Notes under the pieces: generated by a model
What the model saw: only the letters and a program-made list of their open reading frames with translations
Database searches by the model: none
Told to the model about the DNA's origin: nothing
Made by a program: the position numbers and the translations under genes
From: Sphingomonas alpina
GTDB taxonomy: Bacteria; Pseudomonadota; Alphaproteobacteria; Sphingomonadales; Sphingomonadaceae
DNA: 64,000 nt
Assembly (NCBI RefSeq): GCF_014490665.1
Contig: NZ_CP061038.1
Span: 2,170,001 to 2,234,000 of the forward strand
Reading direction: 5' to 3'
In this document: positions 54,488 to 64,000 of the stretch, in pieces
Layout of the letters: the number at the start of each line of letters is the position of its first letter
Position numbering within the stretch: position 1 is the stretch's first letter

Positions 54488-54628
54488 AGGTGAAAGATAA
54501 GTCAGCATCAACGCAGCTGGGTATAACGGGCGCGATGGAGCGCCCATTGGGACTTCCGCGCGCTCTGCGCCTCTATGCGAACCCCTGTTTGCTCGCCGCC
54601 GCGAACATATGCTGAAAATAAGCCTGCC

Positions 54629-55015
54629 CTAAGTCGCCTCACCCTGAAGCACTGCCGCCATCCGCGGGATCACCGTGTTCAGTGCCTTTAACGGCCGCAG
54701 CATCACCTTGAATTCGGTGATCAGCCCGGCCTCGTTCCAGCGGATCATGTCGACGCCCTCGATCTCGATGCCATCGATGCTCAGCGCGAATTCGAGCACC
54801 GCCGAACCTTCGCCATGCCATTCGTCGACATAGCGGAAACTGTCATTGTTGAGCACGACCATCGCCGCGCGGAGATAGTGCATCACCAGCGCCTTGCCGG
54901 CCTGCGGCCGATGTACCGCGGGCGAAAGGAACACCGCGTCCTCGGCGATCAGCGCATCGAGCTTTGCCGGGTCGTTGCTCTCGATATAGTCGTGCCAGCG
55001 TCCGACGACGTCCAT
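54629..55015 (-). CDS. NTF2-like (SnoaL-type) protein
   Basis: 128 residues. The cone-shaped NTF2 fold is suggested by V-G-R-W-H-D-Y-I-E-S-N-D-P-A-K-L-D-A-L-I-A-E-D-A-V-F-L-S-P at the start and the later strand I-E-I-E-G-V-D-M-I-R-W-N-E-A-G-L-I-T-E-F-K-V-M-L-R-P. Members include isomerases, hydrolases and ligand-binding proteins. Nothing here fixes the role. Confidence 0.85.
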   Translation of the reverse strand: MDVVGRWHDYIESNDPAKLDALIAEDAVFLSPAVHRPQAGKALVMHYLRAAMVVLNNDSFRYVDEWHGEGSAVLEFALSIDGIEIEGVDMIRWNEAGLITEFKVMLRPLKALNTVIPRMAAVLQGEAT

Positions 55016-55095
55016 GCCTATCCCCTCCGGTGTGCGCGTTCGGCGATCAGGCTAGCGGTCGCACGCGGACAAGTCACCACGCAGTGCCGCCGACA

Positions 55096-55491
55096 TCACT
55101 GCCCCGGATAGCGTTCGAACGCGGGCAGGCCGGCAATGCCGTCGACCCAGCCAAGCTTGTCCGCCACCTGCACATGGATCGCCGGGGCATGGGCGGCGGC
55201 ATCGTCGAGCGTCGACGACTGGATATCGATGATCCCCGGCAGCACCTCGGCATTGGTGTAGAACAGCCCCGTCCCGCACGTGCCGCAAAATTGCCGCCGG
55301 CCATGTTCCGAAGAGGCATAGGTGACGGTCTCGCCGGATACCGTCACTTGCCCGGCGAGCAGCGCCATCCACCCGACCATCGGCGCGCCCGCCGCGCGGC
55401 GGCAATCGTCGCAATGGCACAGCGCGTGATAGACTGGCTCGCCCGTCGTCTGATAGGTCACCGCCCCGCAATGGCATCGTCCCGTCGGCAT
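55096..55491 (-). CDS. GFA family (glutathione-dependent formaldehyde-activating-like) zinc protein
   Basis: 131 residues from ATG 55491, with GAGGGA seven bases upstream (ATG 55506 also in frame). The GFA cysteines are C-x-C near the start (GRCHCGAVTY), C-H-C-D-D-C-R-R-A-A-G and F-C-G-T-C-G-T-G-L-F. Family members bind zinc, and a few handle the S-hydroxymethylglutathione adduct. Most are of unproven function. Confidence 0.88.
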   Translation of the reverse strand: MPTGRCHCGAVTYQTTGEPVYHALCHCDDCRRAAGAPMVGWMALLAGQVTVSGETVTYASSEHGRRQFCGTCGTGLFYTNAEVLPGIIDIQSSTLDDAAAHAPAIHVQVADKLGWVDGIAGLPAFERYPGQ

Positions 55492-55593
55492 CGTTGATTC
55501 CCTCATTGTTTCCTGTTTTGTTCCACAAGAGCCGCCGCCGCGCAACCCCATTCCGGCTTGCTCTCTTTGCGCGCGTTCCCTACCTGTTCACCG

Positions 55594-57894
<2,301 letters not shown>

Positions 57895-57943
57895 GCGATA
57901 ATATCATGCTTATTTTAGCATTCGGGCGGCTCACTAGTACTAT

Positions 57944-57969
57944 GAGTTCGAATTCCTCCGTCTCCGCCA
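57944..57969 (+). pseudogene. tRNA-Ser 3'-end remnant
   Basis: GAGTTCGAATTCCTCCGTCT followed by CCGCCA is a tRNA-Ser T arm, 3' acceptor strand and CCA. No D arm or anticodon arm stands upstream. Such 3' fragments are typical attachment scars. Confidence 0.65.
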
Positions 57970-57974
57970 GTCAC

Positions 57975-58005
57975 CCCTACAATATGCGAAAATGTAGGGT
58001 TTTTT
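57975..58005 (+). terminator. Intrinsic terminator
   Basis: CCCTACA / TGTAGGG 7-bp stem with an 11-nt loop is directly followed by six T. It is probably the former terminator of the tRNA-Ser gene whose end lies just before it. Confidence 0.8.
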
Positions 58006-58297
58006 GTGGCTTGGGGCCGATCACTAAGCGACTGACTCACAATTTTGACTCTGCTCGGGCAATCTAGGGTGTTACGCGACATTTCCGATTCGTCAGCGAT
58101 TGCCGCTGGAGCGAGCGGCCTCAGTCCAACCCTTTGCCCGTTTGAAATAATCGACAACCGCCTTGTTACCGCTTTGGCAAGTCATCGCCTCATTATTACG
58201 AACACAAGGCGATCCTAAACCGCCCATGCATCTATTCCACGTGACGCGGGCCTAGCAAACAATAGGACGACCGGTCCGAAGTTTCAGTTTCAGCGGC

Positions 58298-59215
58298 TCA
58301 TGTTAGTGCTTGGTCGATCGGCGCTAGGGTCGCCGGTGCTAAACTGCACATCCAGGTATGCCACACGCGCCGCTTTTCTTCCCGTCGCCCAGAAGCGATC
58401 TCGCGACCGATCTCGGCACTAAACCCATGACTAACCGCAATCTCTGCGATACCGAACCAAAGAATTGCCTCACCAATATGGCCATGGGCATGGAAATGAG
58501 TTTCATGAGAAAGTGGCGCTTGCGACCACTTTCCGTGATACTCGTTCGTGAACTGGGCTATCAGTCCGACGACATTCTGCGCACCGCGACTCGCTAAGCG
58601 TGCTTCCAATAAAATTGACAAGGTCACTGAGCGGCCGTTCCAATGGATGTCGGATAATTCAAAGATATTGGCGCACTTTCCAATAATGCTATGCTTTCGT
58701 GCTATCTCCGAGAAAGCCGCACCTGCTCTCATTAATTCTGGAATCGCAGCGCCCACGTCCGCAAGTAATGCTGGTGTGGCCACTGAACCGCCGAAATGTC
58801 GAAGATAAACCTCAACAAATTCTCTAGCAAAGCCAAAGTTTTCGATCGAATGCCCAGGCGTCTTAATACGAATGCCAGTCTGTAATGGAAAGGACCATGG
58901 TAGAGGATCAGACGTATTCGGATCGATAAGCTCTTCCCACTCACGATCAACAAAGGCGACAAACTTGTCAAGTACACTTAGCGCTGCGGGAATATTGGCA
59001 GTGACATGATCAACTTTAGCCTTGGCACCAAAGCCCGTTAACGCGACGTCCGAAATAATATCAACAGAGTCAACGACGATACCACGCACGTTGGCCCAGC
59101 ATTGCCTTAACGAGTCCAGTAAAAGCTTATCGTCACGTCCCTCAACTAAAATCGTTTTTGCTGTTCTAGCTTGAATTGCGATTCTATAGCCTCCAAGGGA
59201 GTAACTCGTACTCAC
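58298..59215 (-). CDS. DUF4435/TOPRIM-like protein, probable AriB-type effector (PARIS-like)
   Basis: 305 residues. The N-terminus T-I-L-V-E-G-R-D-D-K-L-L-L puts a TOPRIM-type Glu at position 25, followed by V-A-F-V-D-R-E-W-E-E-L as the acidic second motif. This is the DUF4435 pattern. In PARIS systems AriB is a DUF4435 TOPRIM nuclease released by the AAA partner AriA on infection, and its catalytic Glu lies at nearly the same position. The gene starts within the last 4 nt of the ATPase gene and is clearly its partner. Base composition is AT-richer than the chromosome, as in other mobile defence genes. Identification rests on motif and gene order only. Confidence 0.7.
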   Translation of the reverse strand: MSTSYSLGGYRIAIQARTAKTILVEGRDDKLLLDSLRQCWANVRGIVVDSVDIISDVALTGFGAKAKVDHVTANIPAALSVLDKFVAFVDREWEELIDPNTSDPLPWSFPLQTGIRIKTPGHSIENFGFAREFVEVYLRHFGGSVATPALLADVGAAIPELMRAGAAFSEIARKHSIIGKCANIFELSDIHWNGRSVTLSILLEARLASRGAQNVVGLIAQFTNEYHGKWSQAPLSHETHFHAHGHIGEAILWFGIAEIAVSHGFSAEIGREIASGRREEKRRVWHTWMCSLAPATLAPIDQALT

Positions 59216-60621
59216 AGACCAACACTCTCTTCTAACTCATTGCTATCATCGTCACTCGTCTGAATAATTCTCGGTTCAAAAAACTGAACGCGATCCTCAT
59301 GGTCGGCGCCAATTTCAGGCGAGTGCGTGCATGCAATGATCTGACGGCCTCGGTGTTGCCCTTCGATTTGCTTAAGGATAATTCTCTGCCAATCAACATG
59401 AAGCGACAGCTCCGGTTCATCAATTAAGCAGCACCCGCCCCTAAATAGCGAACGAGTTGCAGAAAATAGCATCGTAACGATCTGGCGCTCACCAGAAGAC
59501 AAAGCCATCACTCCATAAGGTTTCCCTTGTTCAGGCTCGATAAATACCGATCGCTCCCGCAACTTTGTTCGAAACGAAGATCGATTTCCAATGCAAAATG
59601 ATTTCGTTGATAGGAATACGTTTACTGAATCTTGAAATGCGTTAACAGATTTTAGAGCATTCTCCCTTTCGACTTTACGCTCAAATAGCTTATCCCTATA
59701 TATTTGAAGAACATTGCCATAGTTCCGTCCAGCATTGGATGGGCTATCTGCGATATTAACAAGTTGCAAGTATGCAGACATTTTTGTTGGTCCTTGGAAA
59801 GGACTATCATCAAGAGTCACCAGGTCGCGTATTTCCTCTAACAAGGGGCCGTGATCTAGATCTTCGGTCGCGATGTCTCCTTTTGCGATCGCGGAGAATA
59901 TCTCCACGAAAGCCGTCTCAAACTGCTTCTGTTCGATCCTATTTATGGCAATCTGCGCGGTAGTCCATTCATCACTTAGACCAGCAACAACATCTGTGAT
60001 GGAAGGATAGCGGATGACGGGTACAAAATGCCCAAACCACTCCCGGCAACGAAGAGTCTTTGAAACATTCGACTCTAAAAGATTTCCTTCGCGGCGCATC
60101 GCACGGTCATAACCTTTTTCTGTTTGAATGGCTTCCCACTCTGATCGGCGTAACGCCTCATACTCCGGTCTGCCGCGATCTTCTTGGGCAGCGTATGCAC
60201 TTTCACGCATCCGCTCCAAAACCGATCTGAACGCCGGGAGATAAGTTGCACGATTTCCCAGTGCAGCGCGAATAGCTTGTTGCTCAGCTTCGGAGAGATC
60301 ATTGATCCCGTGTTGATAGGAGGTTTCTTGATCGTCGATATAAACCGTTAAGGAACTATCCGACTTGACTAACTTAATGGTCTGCCCATGATTGTTAGTA
60401 ACCTCTATGCGGTTAAATCTTAGGAAAGAGAACCGCGCGACGTCTCCTTCCGACAAATTAGCAATCACATGAAGAAGCGTCGTTTTGCCAATACCGTTCT
60501 TGCCATAAATGATATTTACGCCAGCTCTGAGCGCCACAGTGAAACTCAGTCGGTTATGAAGCCCTTCAACCTCGACCGAAGTTATCCAGGTCTCCGGTAC
60601 GACGAAATCGCTCTCGGCCAT
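59212..60621 (-). CDS. AAA/ABC-type ATPase, probable AriA-type sensor (PARIS-like)
   Basis: 469 residues from ATG 60621, with GGGAGG six bases upstream (the frame is open to 60687). Walker A is Y-G-K-N-G-I-G-K-T-T-L-L (41-52), the ABC-like signature is A-L-S-S-G-E-R-Q-I-V, Walker B is C-C-L-I-D-E-P-E-L-S-L-H, and the switch His lies in A-C-T-H-S-P-E-I. A 250-residue helical insert separates the halves, as in SMC-like AAA_15 proteins. With a DUF4435 gene in 4-nt overlap downstream this matches the AriA-AriB order of PARIS. Other AAA plus TOPRIM pairs (OLD-like, Abi) remain possible. The gene is AT-rich compared with the surroundings. Confidence 0.75.
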   Translation of the reverse strand: MAESDFVVPETWITSVEVEGLHNRLSFTVALRAGVNIIYGKNGIGKTTLLHVIANLSEGDVARFSFLRFNRIEVTNNHGQTIKLVKSDSSLTVYIDDQETSYQHGINDLSEAEQQAIRAALGNRATYLPAFRSVLERMRESAYAAQEDRGRPEYEALRRSEWEAIQTEKGYDRAMRREGNLLESNVSKTLRCREWFGHFVPVIRYPSITDVVAGLSDEWTTAQIAINRIEQKQFETAFVEIFSAIAKGDIATEDLDHGPLLEEIRDLVTLDDSPFQGPTKMSAYLQLVNIADSPSNAGRNYGNVLQIYRDKLFERKVERENALKSVNAFQDSVNVFLSTKSFCIGNRSSFRTKLRERSVFIEPEQGKPYGVMALSSGERQIVTMLFSATRSLFRGGCCLIDEPELSLHVDWQRIILKQIEGQHRGRQIIACTHSPEIGADHEDRVQFFEPRIIQTSDDDSNELEESVGL

Positions 60622-60949
60622 TGTTACCTCCCGCTGGACGTTTTTCGGTTCGGGCTCGTTATAAGCGGAGCTTTTCGCTCCCGACAACCCGCTAGGATAT
60701 GAAAGGAATTACGTCGGCGCCTTACTTTGCCTATCTCCACACAGCTCAGTGCTTCCATTCCGCCGTTTTCGCCGACCGCATAATGTATCCATCTTTACGA
60801 CAACACTCCACTTTTGAGTTACGGTGACAGTCCACTTTTCTCACTCTTCGGCCGCAAGACGCAGCGACAATTAGCGAACTGCCGCCATGGCCCATCCTCC
60901 GAACCATCGCCCCCCGACCAATGACGGCGAGCACAGCGCCATCGCCTAG
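60622..60949. other. Gene-free stretch upstream of the ATPase module
   Basis: 328 bp. GTCCACTTTT and CTCCACTTTT occur 29 bp apart near 60804-60838, perhaps a decayed element end. A 7-bp dyad CTAGCTA / TAGCTAG (60946-60967) overlaps the end of the oxidoreductase gene. I see no gene. Confidence 0.5.
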
Positions 60950-62062
60950 CTAGGACAGCGTAGCTAGCGCGTCCCCTCGATACGCCTCAAGGTCGCCGGT
61001 CCGCCCTTCCTTGATCTTGGTCGCCCAGAGCGGATCCTGCAGCAAGGCGCGCCCAACCCCGACAAGATCGAAATCCCCACGATCCAGCCGCCGGACCAGC
61101 TCGTCGAGGGAGGCAGTCTCCGACCCCTGCCCCGCAAACGCGCTGAAGAAATCGCCCGACAGGCCGACCGACCCGACGGTGATTGTCGGCTGGCCGGTCA
61201 GCTTCTTCGCCCAGCCGGCAAAGTTCAGGTCCGACCCCTGGTCCTCGAATTCCGGTTCCCAGAAGCGACGCTGCGAACAATGCAGGATGTCGGCGCCGGC
61301 ATCGACCAAAGTGGTCAGCCAGCGTTCCATTTCGGCCGGCGAATTGGCCATGCGCACGGCATAATCCTGCTGCTTCCACTGGCTGATGCGGATGATGATC
61401 GGAAAGTCCGGGCCGACCGCAGCGCGTGTCGCCTTCAGGATTTGCGCGGCGAATTGCGAACGATCGACCAGCGAGGGACCGCCATAGGGATCGCTGCGCT
61501 CATTGGTCCCTTCCCAGAAGAACTGGTCGATCAGATAGCCATGCGCGGCGTGCAGTTCGACCGCCTCGAACCCGAGCCTCTTGGCATCGGCGGCGGCCTG
61601 CGCAAAGGCGGCGATCGCGTCGGCGACCTCGTGATCGGCCATCGCCTGGCCGAATGGCTTGCCCGGCCGGGACAGGCCCGAAGGGCTGTCATAGGCGCCC
61701 GGCGGCGTCCAGTCTGCGTGCCGCGTCTTGACCGCGCCGACATGCCAGAGTTGCGGCGCCATCACGCCGCCGACGCTATGCACCTCGTCGATCACCTTCT
61801 GCCAGCCGGCCAGTTCGGCCTCGCCGTGGAAGCGCGGCACATTGGGATCGTTGAGCGATGCGGGGCGATTGACCCCTGTCCCCTCCGACACGATCAACCC
61901 GACATCGGCCGCCGCGCGCCGGCGATAATAGCCGGCCACTTCGTCGGTCGGCACGCCGCCGGGCGAATGCGACCGGGTCATCGGCGCCATCACGATCCGG
62001 TTGCGGAGCGTCAACGACTTGCAGGTGAAGGGAGAAAACAGGTTGGCCGTGGTCATAAACAT
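60950..62062 (-). CDS. Old yellow enzyme family NADH:flavin oxidoreductase (alkene reductase)
   Basis: 370 residues from ATG 62062 (ATG 62056 is the alternative; the frame is open to 62149). FMN-binding TIM barrel: L-F-S-P-F-x-C-K-S-L-T-L-R-N-R-I-V-M-A-P-M-T-R, Q-L-W-H-V-G, then E-L-H-A-A-H-G-Y-L-I-D-Q-F-F (His pair for the substrate oxygen) and N-E-R-S-D-P-Y-G-G. It resembles NemA-type reductases that reduce activated alkenes, nitro compounds and quinones. Confidence 0.9.
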   Translation of the reverse strand: MFMTTANLFSPFTCKSLTLRNRIVMAPMTRSHSPGGVPTDEVAGYYRRRAAADVGLIVSEGTGVNRPASLNDPNVPRFHGEAELAGWQKVIDEVHSVGGVMAPQLWHVGAVKTRHADWTPPGAYDSPSGLSRPGKPFGQAMADHEVADAIAAFAQAAADAKRLGFEAVELHAAHGYLIDQFFWEGTNERSDPYGGPSLVDRSQFAAQILKATRAAVGPDFPIIIRISQWKQQDYAVRMANSPAEMERWLTTLVDAGADILHCSQRRFWEPEFEDQGSDLNFAGWAKKLTGQPTITVGSVGLSGDFFSAFAGQGSETASLDELVRRLDRGDFDLVGVGRALLQDPLWATKIKEGRTGDLEAYRGDALATLS

Positions 62063-62268
62063 GTCACTCTCGTTATATCGGTATCGCCAATACAACGCAT
62101 TTCCGGTTTTACATATGGTTTTCGATTGTCGGGTATGATTTGAGCGCAACCCGCCGCGCCCGCGTTGCGATCTGCTGGACCAAGGTGATCGTCCATTGTC
62201 TTGCGGTTAGGTTCAGGGCCGCGCAGCTCACGCGGAACGTGGCCGCAAATGTCCCTGAACGCCTCCCG

Positions 62269-63876
62269 TCACGACCCATCGGCCTTCACATAAATCGGCG
62301 CCAGCGCCGCCTGCACATCCGCCGCCTGGATGATGCTCTCCGGCCGGTCGGACGCCCCGGCATCGACGAATTCGACGGTCAGATTGACGCTATGCCCCGA
62401 CACGGTCGACGGCCCCACCGGGGTGCCGTTCATGGTCATCGTCGATGTCTGGGTATATTCGTCATTGCCGGTCACCCTGAACGCGGGCTTGCCCTGCTCC
62501 ACGGTCAGTTCGGCGGCGCGCAGCAACGCCATTTCGCCGAGCGCGAAGGGGTGCGACTTGTTGCCGAAGAAGGTGACCACCGCGCTCTTTCCGTCCTTCG
62601 CCAGTTTCACCGAAAAACCGTTCGCGCGCAGGAATTTGACGGCGGAGCGGTAGGGATTGGCGAGCATGACCTCCTCATGATCGGGCATCCCGTCGATCAG
62701 CGCCGCCGGATCGAATCCGACAACGAAGCGCTCATTGCCGTCCAGTTGATGCTGTTCCTCGACCTGGGCGAGAGCCGATCGCAGGCCCGGATGGCTGTCG
62801 GCAGGCAGCTTGCCGATCACGGCATGGATCAGTGCCAGGGTGATCTGGCCGACCGGCATTTCCTTCACGCCCTCCAGCCGGGTCGCGGCGCTCTGCGCAT
62901 CCCCCTTGCCGAGCAGGGTCGCAGCCTCGATCAGCGGCGACCATGTGTCGAGCGCGGCGCGTTGCTCGGCCGGGTCGCTATTGATCTTGAAATTGCGCTC
63001 GATCGCGGTCGGCTCGCGTGGCGCGGCAATGTTCTTGCGCGCCTGTTCCAGCCACAGCTCGGCAAGGTCGGACCGTCCGGCCACGGCGGCGGTGATCACT
63101 GCCTGTGCCGTGCGCCCGGCATTCACCCCGGTCACCGCGAGGCCGGGCATGCCTATGACCCGGATGTTGGGCAGGTTGATGAAGGTCTGGCCGATCCCAC
63201 CGGGCGCCAGCGGGACATTCTGCCAGTCGGTCAGCGCCTCGGCCCATTCGCCCGCCCGCGCCAGTGCCGCGGCACGCCGCTCGATATAATCGCCGTCGAG
63301 CCGGACGAGATTGTCCCAGCGCGCCTTTTCCCGCGGCGGGATCGTGGTTCGCAAGCCGGACAGGGAGAAGGCGAACCCCGCGATCCTGGCGTTCCACGGC
63401 CGCGCCTGCATCGCGCGAACCGCCTCGTCGGCCGCATCGTCGCGCCGCCCTGCCTCGAGATAGGCGATCGCGCGGAGCATGTGCAGCGAAACGCCGAAGC
63501 TGCGCGCATAGGCCGTATCGGGGCGCTCGATCGCGGCGATCGCATCGAGATCGGCCAGCGCCTCGCGATGCTGTTTGGCCGCGACCCGGAATTTGGCGCG
63601 CGACCGCAGCAGCGCCGCCCGCCGCTCCCAACCGGCCTGCGGATCCAGCGCATCGAGCGCCGCGGTGCAGCGTTCGATGCCGACCGATGGCACTGTCCTG
63701 GGCGTCAGCGCGCGGGCCGCGGTCGGGCCCATCATGAACTTGGTCGTCCCGGAGACCTGGTTTTCACCGCAACCGGTCCAGGGGCTGGCGGGTTTCGCCG
63801 CCTCTTTCGCCTCTGCCATGCTCCCCGTCACGGAAATCGCCGCCGCAAGCACGGCGCTGCCCCAATATCTGTTCAT
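62269..63876 (-). CDS. Exported TPR-like protein of unknown function
   Basis: 535 residues. Signal peptide NRYWGSAVLAAAISVTGSMAEA. Residues about 80-330 form helical pairs of TPR type (H-R-E-A-L-A-D-L-D-A-I-A-A-I, L-R-A-I-A-Y-L-E-A-G-R-R-D-D-A-A). The C-terminal 150 residues are beta-rich: N-P-Y-R-S-A-V-K-F-L-R-A-N-G-F-S-V and F-A-L-G-E-M-A-L-L-R-A-A-E-L-T-V. The latter segment recalls the CC0125/CC1285 lipoprotein group, but no lipobox Cys is present. Probably periplasmic. Confidence 0.72.
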   Translation of the reverse strand: MNRYWGSAVLAAAISVTGSMAEAKEAAKPASPWTGCGENQVSGTTKFMMGPTAARALTPRTVPSVGIERCTAALDALDPQAGWERRAALLRSRAKFRVAAKQHREALADLDAIAAIERPDTAYARSFGVSLHMLRAIAYLEAGRRDDAADEAVRAMQARPWNARIAGFAFSLSGLRTTIPPREKARWDNLVRLDGDYIERRAAALARAGEWAEALTDWQNVPLAPGGIGQTFINLPNIRVIGMPGLAVTGVNAGRTAQAVITAAVAGRSDLAELWLEQARKNIAAPREPTAIERNFKINSDPAEQRAALDTWSPLIEAATLLGKGDAQSAATRLEGVKEMPVGQITLALIHAVIGKLPADSHPGLRSALAQVEEQHQLDGNERFVVGFDPAALIDGMPDHEEVMLANPYRSAVKFLRANGFSVKLAKDGKSAVVTFFGNKSHPFALGEMALLRAAELTVEQGKPAFRVTGNDEYTQTSTMTMNGTPVGPSTVSGHSVNLTVEFVDAGASDRPESIIQAADVQAALAPIYVKADGS

Positions 63877-63960
63877 CGATGCCCCCCAGTGCCGTCCAGA
63901 GATTTGACTGAGCGGCCAAAGTCAAGCGCCGGCATGGGGCTCGACGGTGCCGATCCCCGA

Positions 63961-64000
63961 TCAGCGGCGCAACCCTATCTCCAGCTGTAGGAACAGCGCG
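63961..64000 (-). CDS. C-terminal end of a minus-strand gene (truncated by window edge)
   Basis: The last 12 codons read A-L-F-L-Q-L-E-I-G-L-R-R before TGA at 63963-63961. The frame is open to the window edge. It is too short to name. Confidence 0.35.
   Translation of the reverse strand, partial: ALFLQLEIGLRR

Larger units (their letters stand above)
53746..54628. other. Gene-free stretch with repeat arrays
   Basis: 883 bp upstream of pit. It holds two TGGCTGTT copies (53840-53857), an AT-rich block (53886-53943), the 11-bp array and hairpin (53956-54041) and the palindromic 28-bp element pair (54381-54487). No coding frame with homology was recognised. Confidence 0.7.
57895..58297. other. 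Gene-free stretch between helicase and defence module
   Basis: It holds a tRNA-Ser 3'-end remnant (57944-57969) followed by an intrinsic terminator (57975-58005). The rest (58006-58297) has no feature I recognise. The minus-strand frame at 57915-58157 reads through the tRNA remnant and is not a gene. Confidence 0.7.

Noticed and set aside
57915..58157. Minus-strand frame containing GDGGIRTH
   Set aside because: The peptide is the translated complement of a tRNA-Ser 3' end, a well-known annotation artefact.

Overview
The window is high-GC alphaproteobacterial chromosome and looks like a sphingomonad (Sphingomonadaceae). The evidence is the lapA-like/pyrF/trpF/trpB/trpA/accD/folC run, a MucR regulator, a PiT phosphate carrier, a TonB receptor of the sphingomonad type and dispersed 28-bp GC-rich palindromic repeats. 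No replication origin, rRNA operon or CRISPR array was seen.

Layout. 1-6850 is ordinary chromosome: a partial glycosyltransferase, a PadR/DUF2218 operon, RarA, two MmcQ/YjbR proteins, a DUF429-like protein, a TetR/DUF308 pair sharing two operators, and a MucR protein without zinc cysteines. A tRNA-Thr (6966-7041) then opens a 27-kb accessory region that ends at a near-perfect copy of the tRNA 3' end (34209-34249). A third, decayed tRNA copy at about 21010-21083 divides it into two blocks. Block 1 holds integrase and IS3 scraps, a 2979-residue autotransporter, a Tat-type exported protein of unknown function and a NarL-type two-component system. One motif recurs upstream of these three transcription units. 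Block 2 holds a catabolic set: TonB receptor, two paralogous LysR regulators, an alpha/beta hydrolase, D-serine dehydratase (frameshifted), an N-acyl-D-amino-acid deacylase-like protein, an erythromycin-esterase-like protein and a threonine-synthase-like PLP enzyme. I infer that block 2 takes up and dismantles an N-acylated, lactone- or D-residue-containing peptide.

34888-57894 returns to core genes: a phosphodiesterase coupled to a patatin-like hydrolase, the pyrF-trp-accD-folC cluster, an AmpG-like permease, a Rieske oxygenase, a receiver protein, RluB, RsmD, an MHS-type transporter, PiT, an NTF2-like protein, a GFA protein and a UvrD-type helicase. Beyond a tRNA-Ser 3' remnant with a terminator lies an AT-richer two-gene module, an AAA ATPase plus a DUF4435/TOPRIM-like protein. 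It resembles the PARIS anti-phage system (AriA/AriB). The window ends with an old yellow enzyme and an exported TPR-like protein.

Two genes that should be intact, trpA and dsdA, each carry a one-base loss in a C run. These may be assembly errors rather than real pseudogenes. All functions come from reading motifs by eye; no database search was run.
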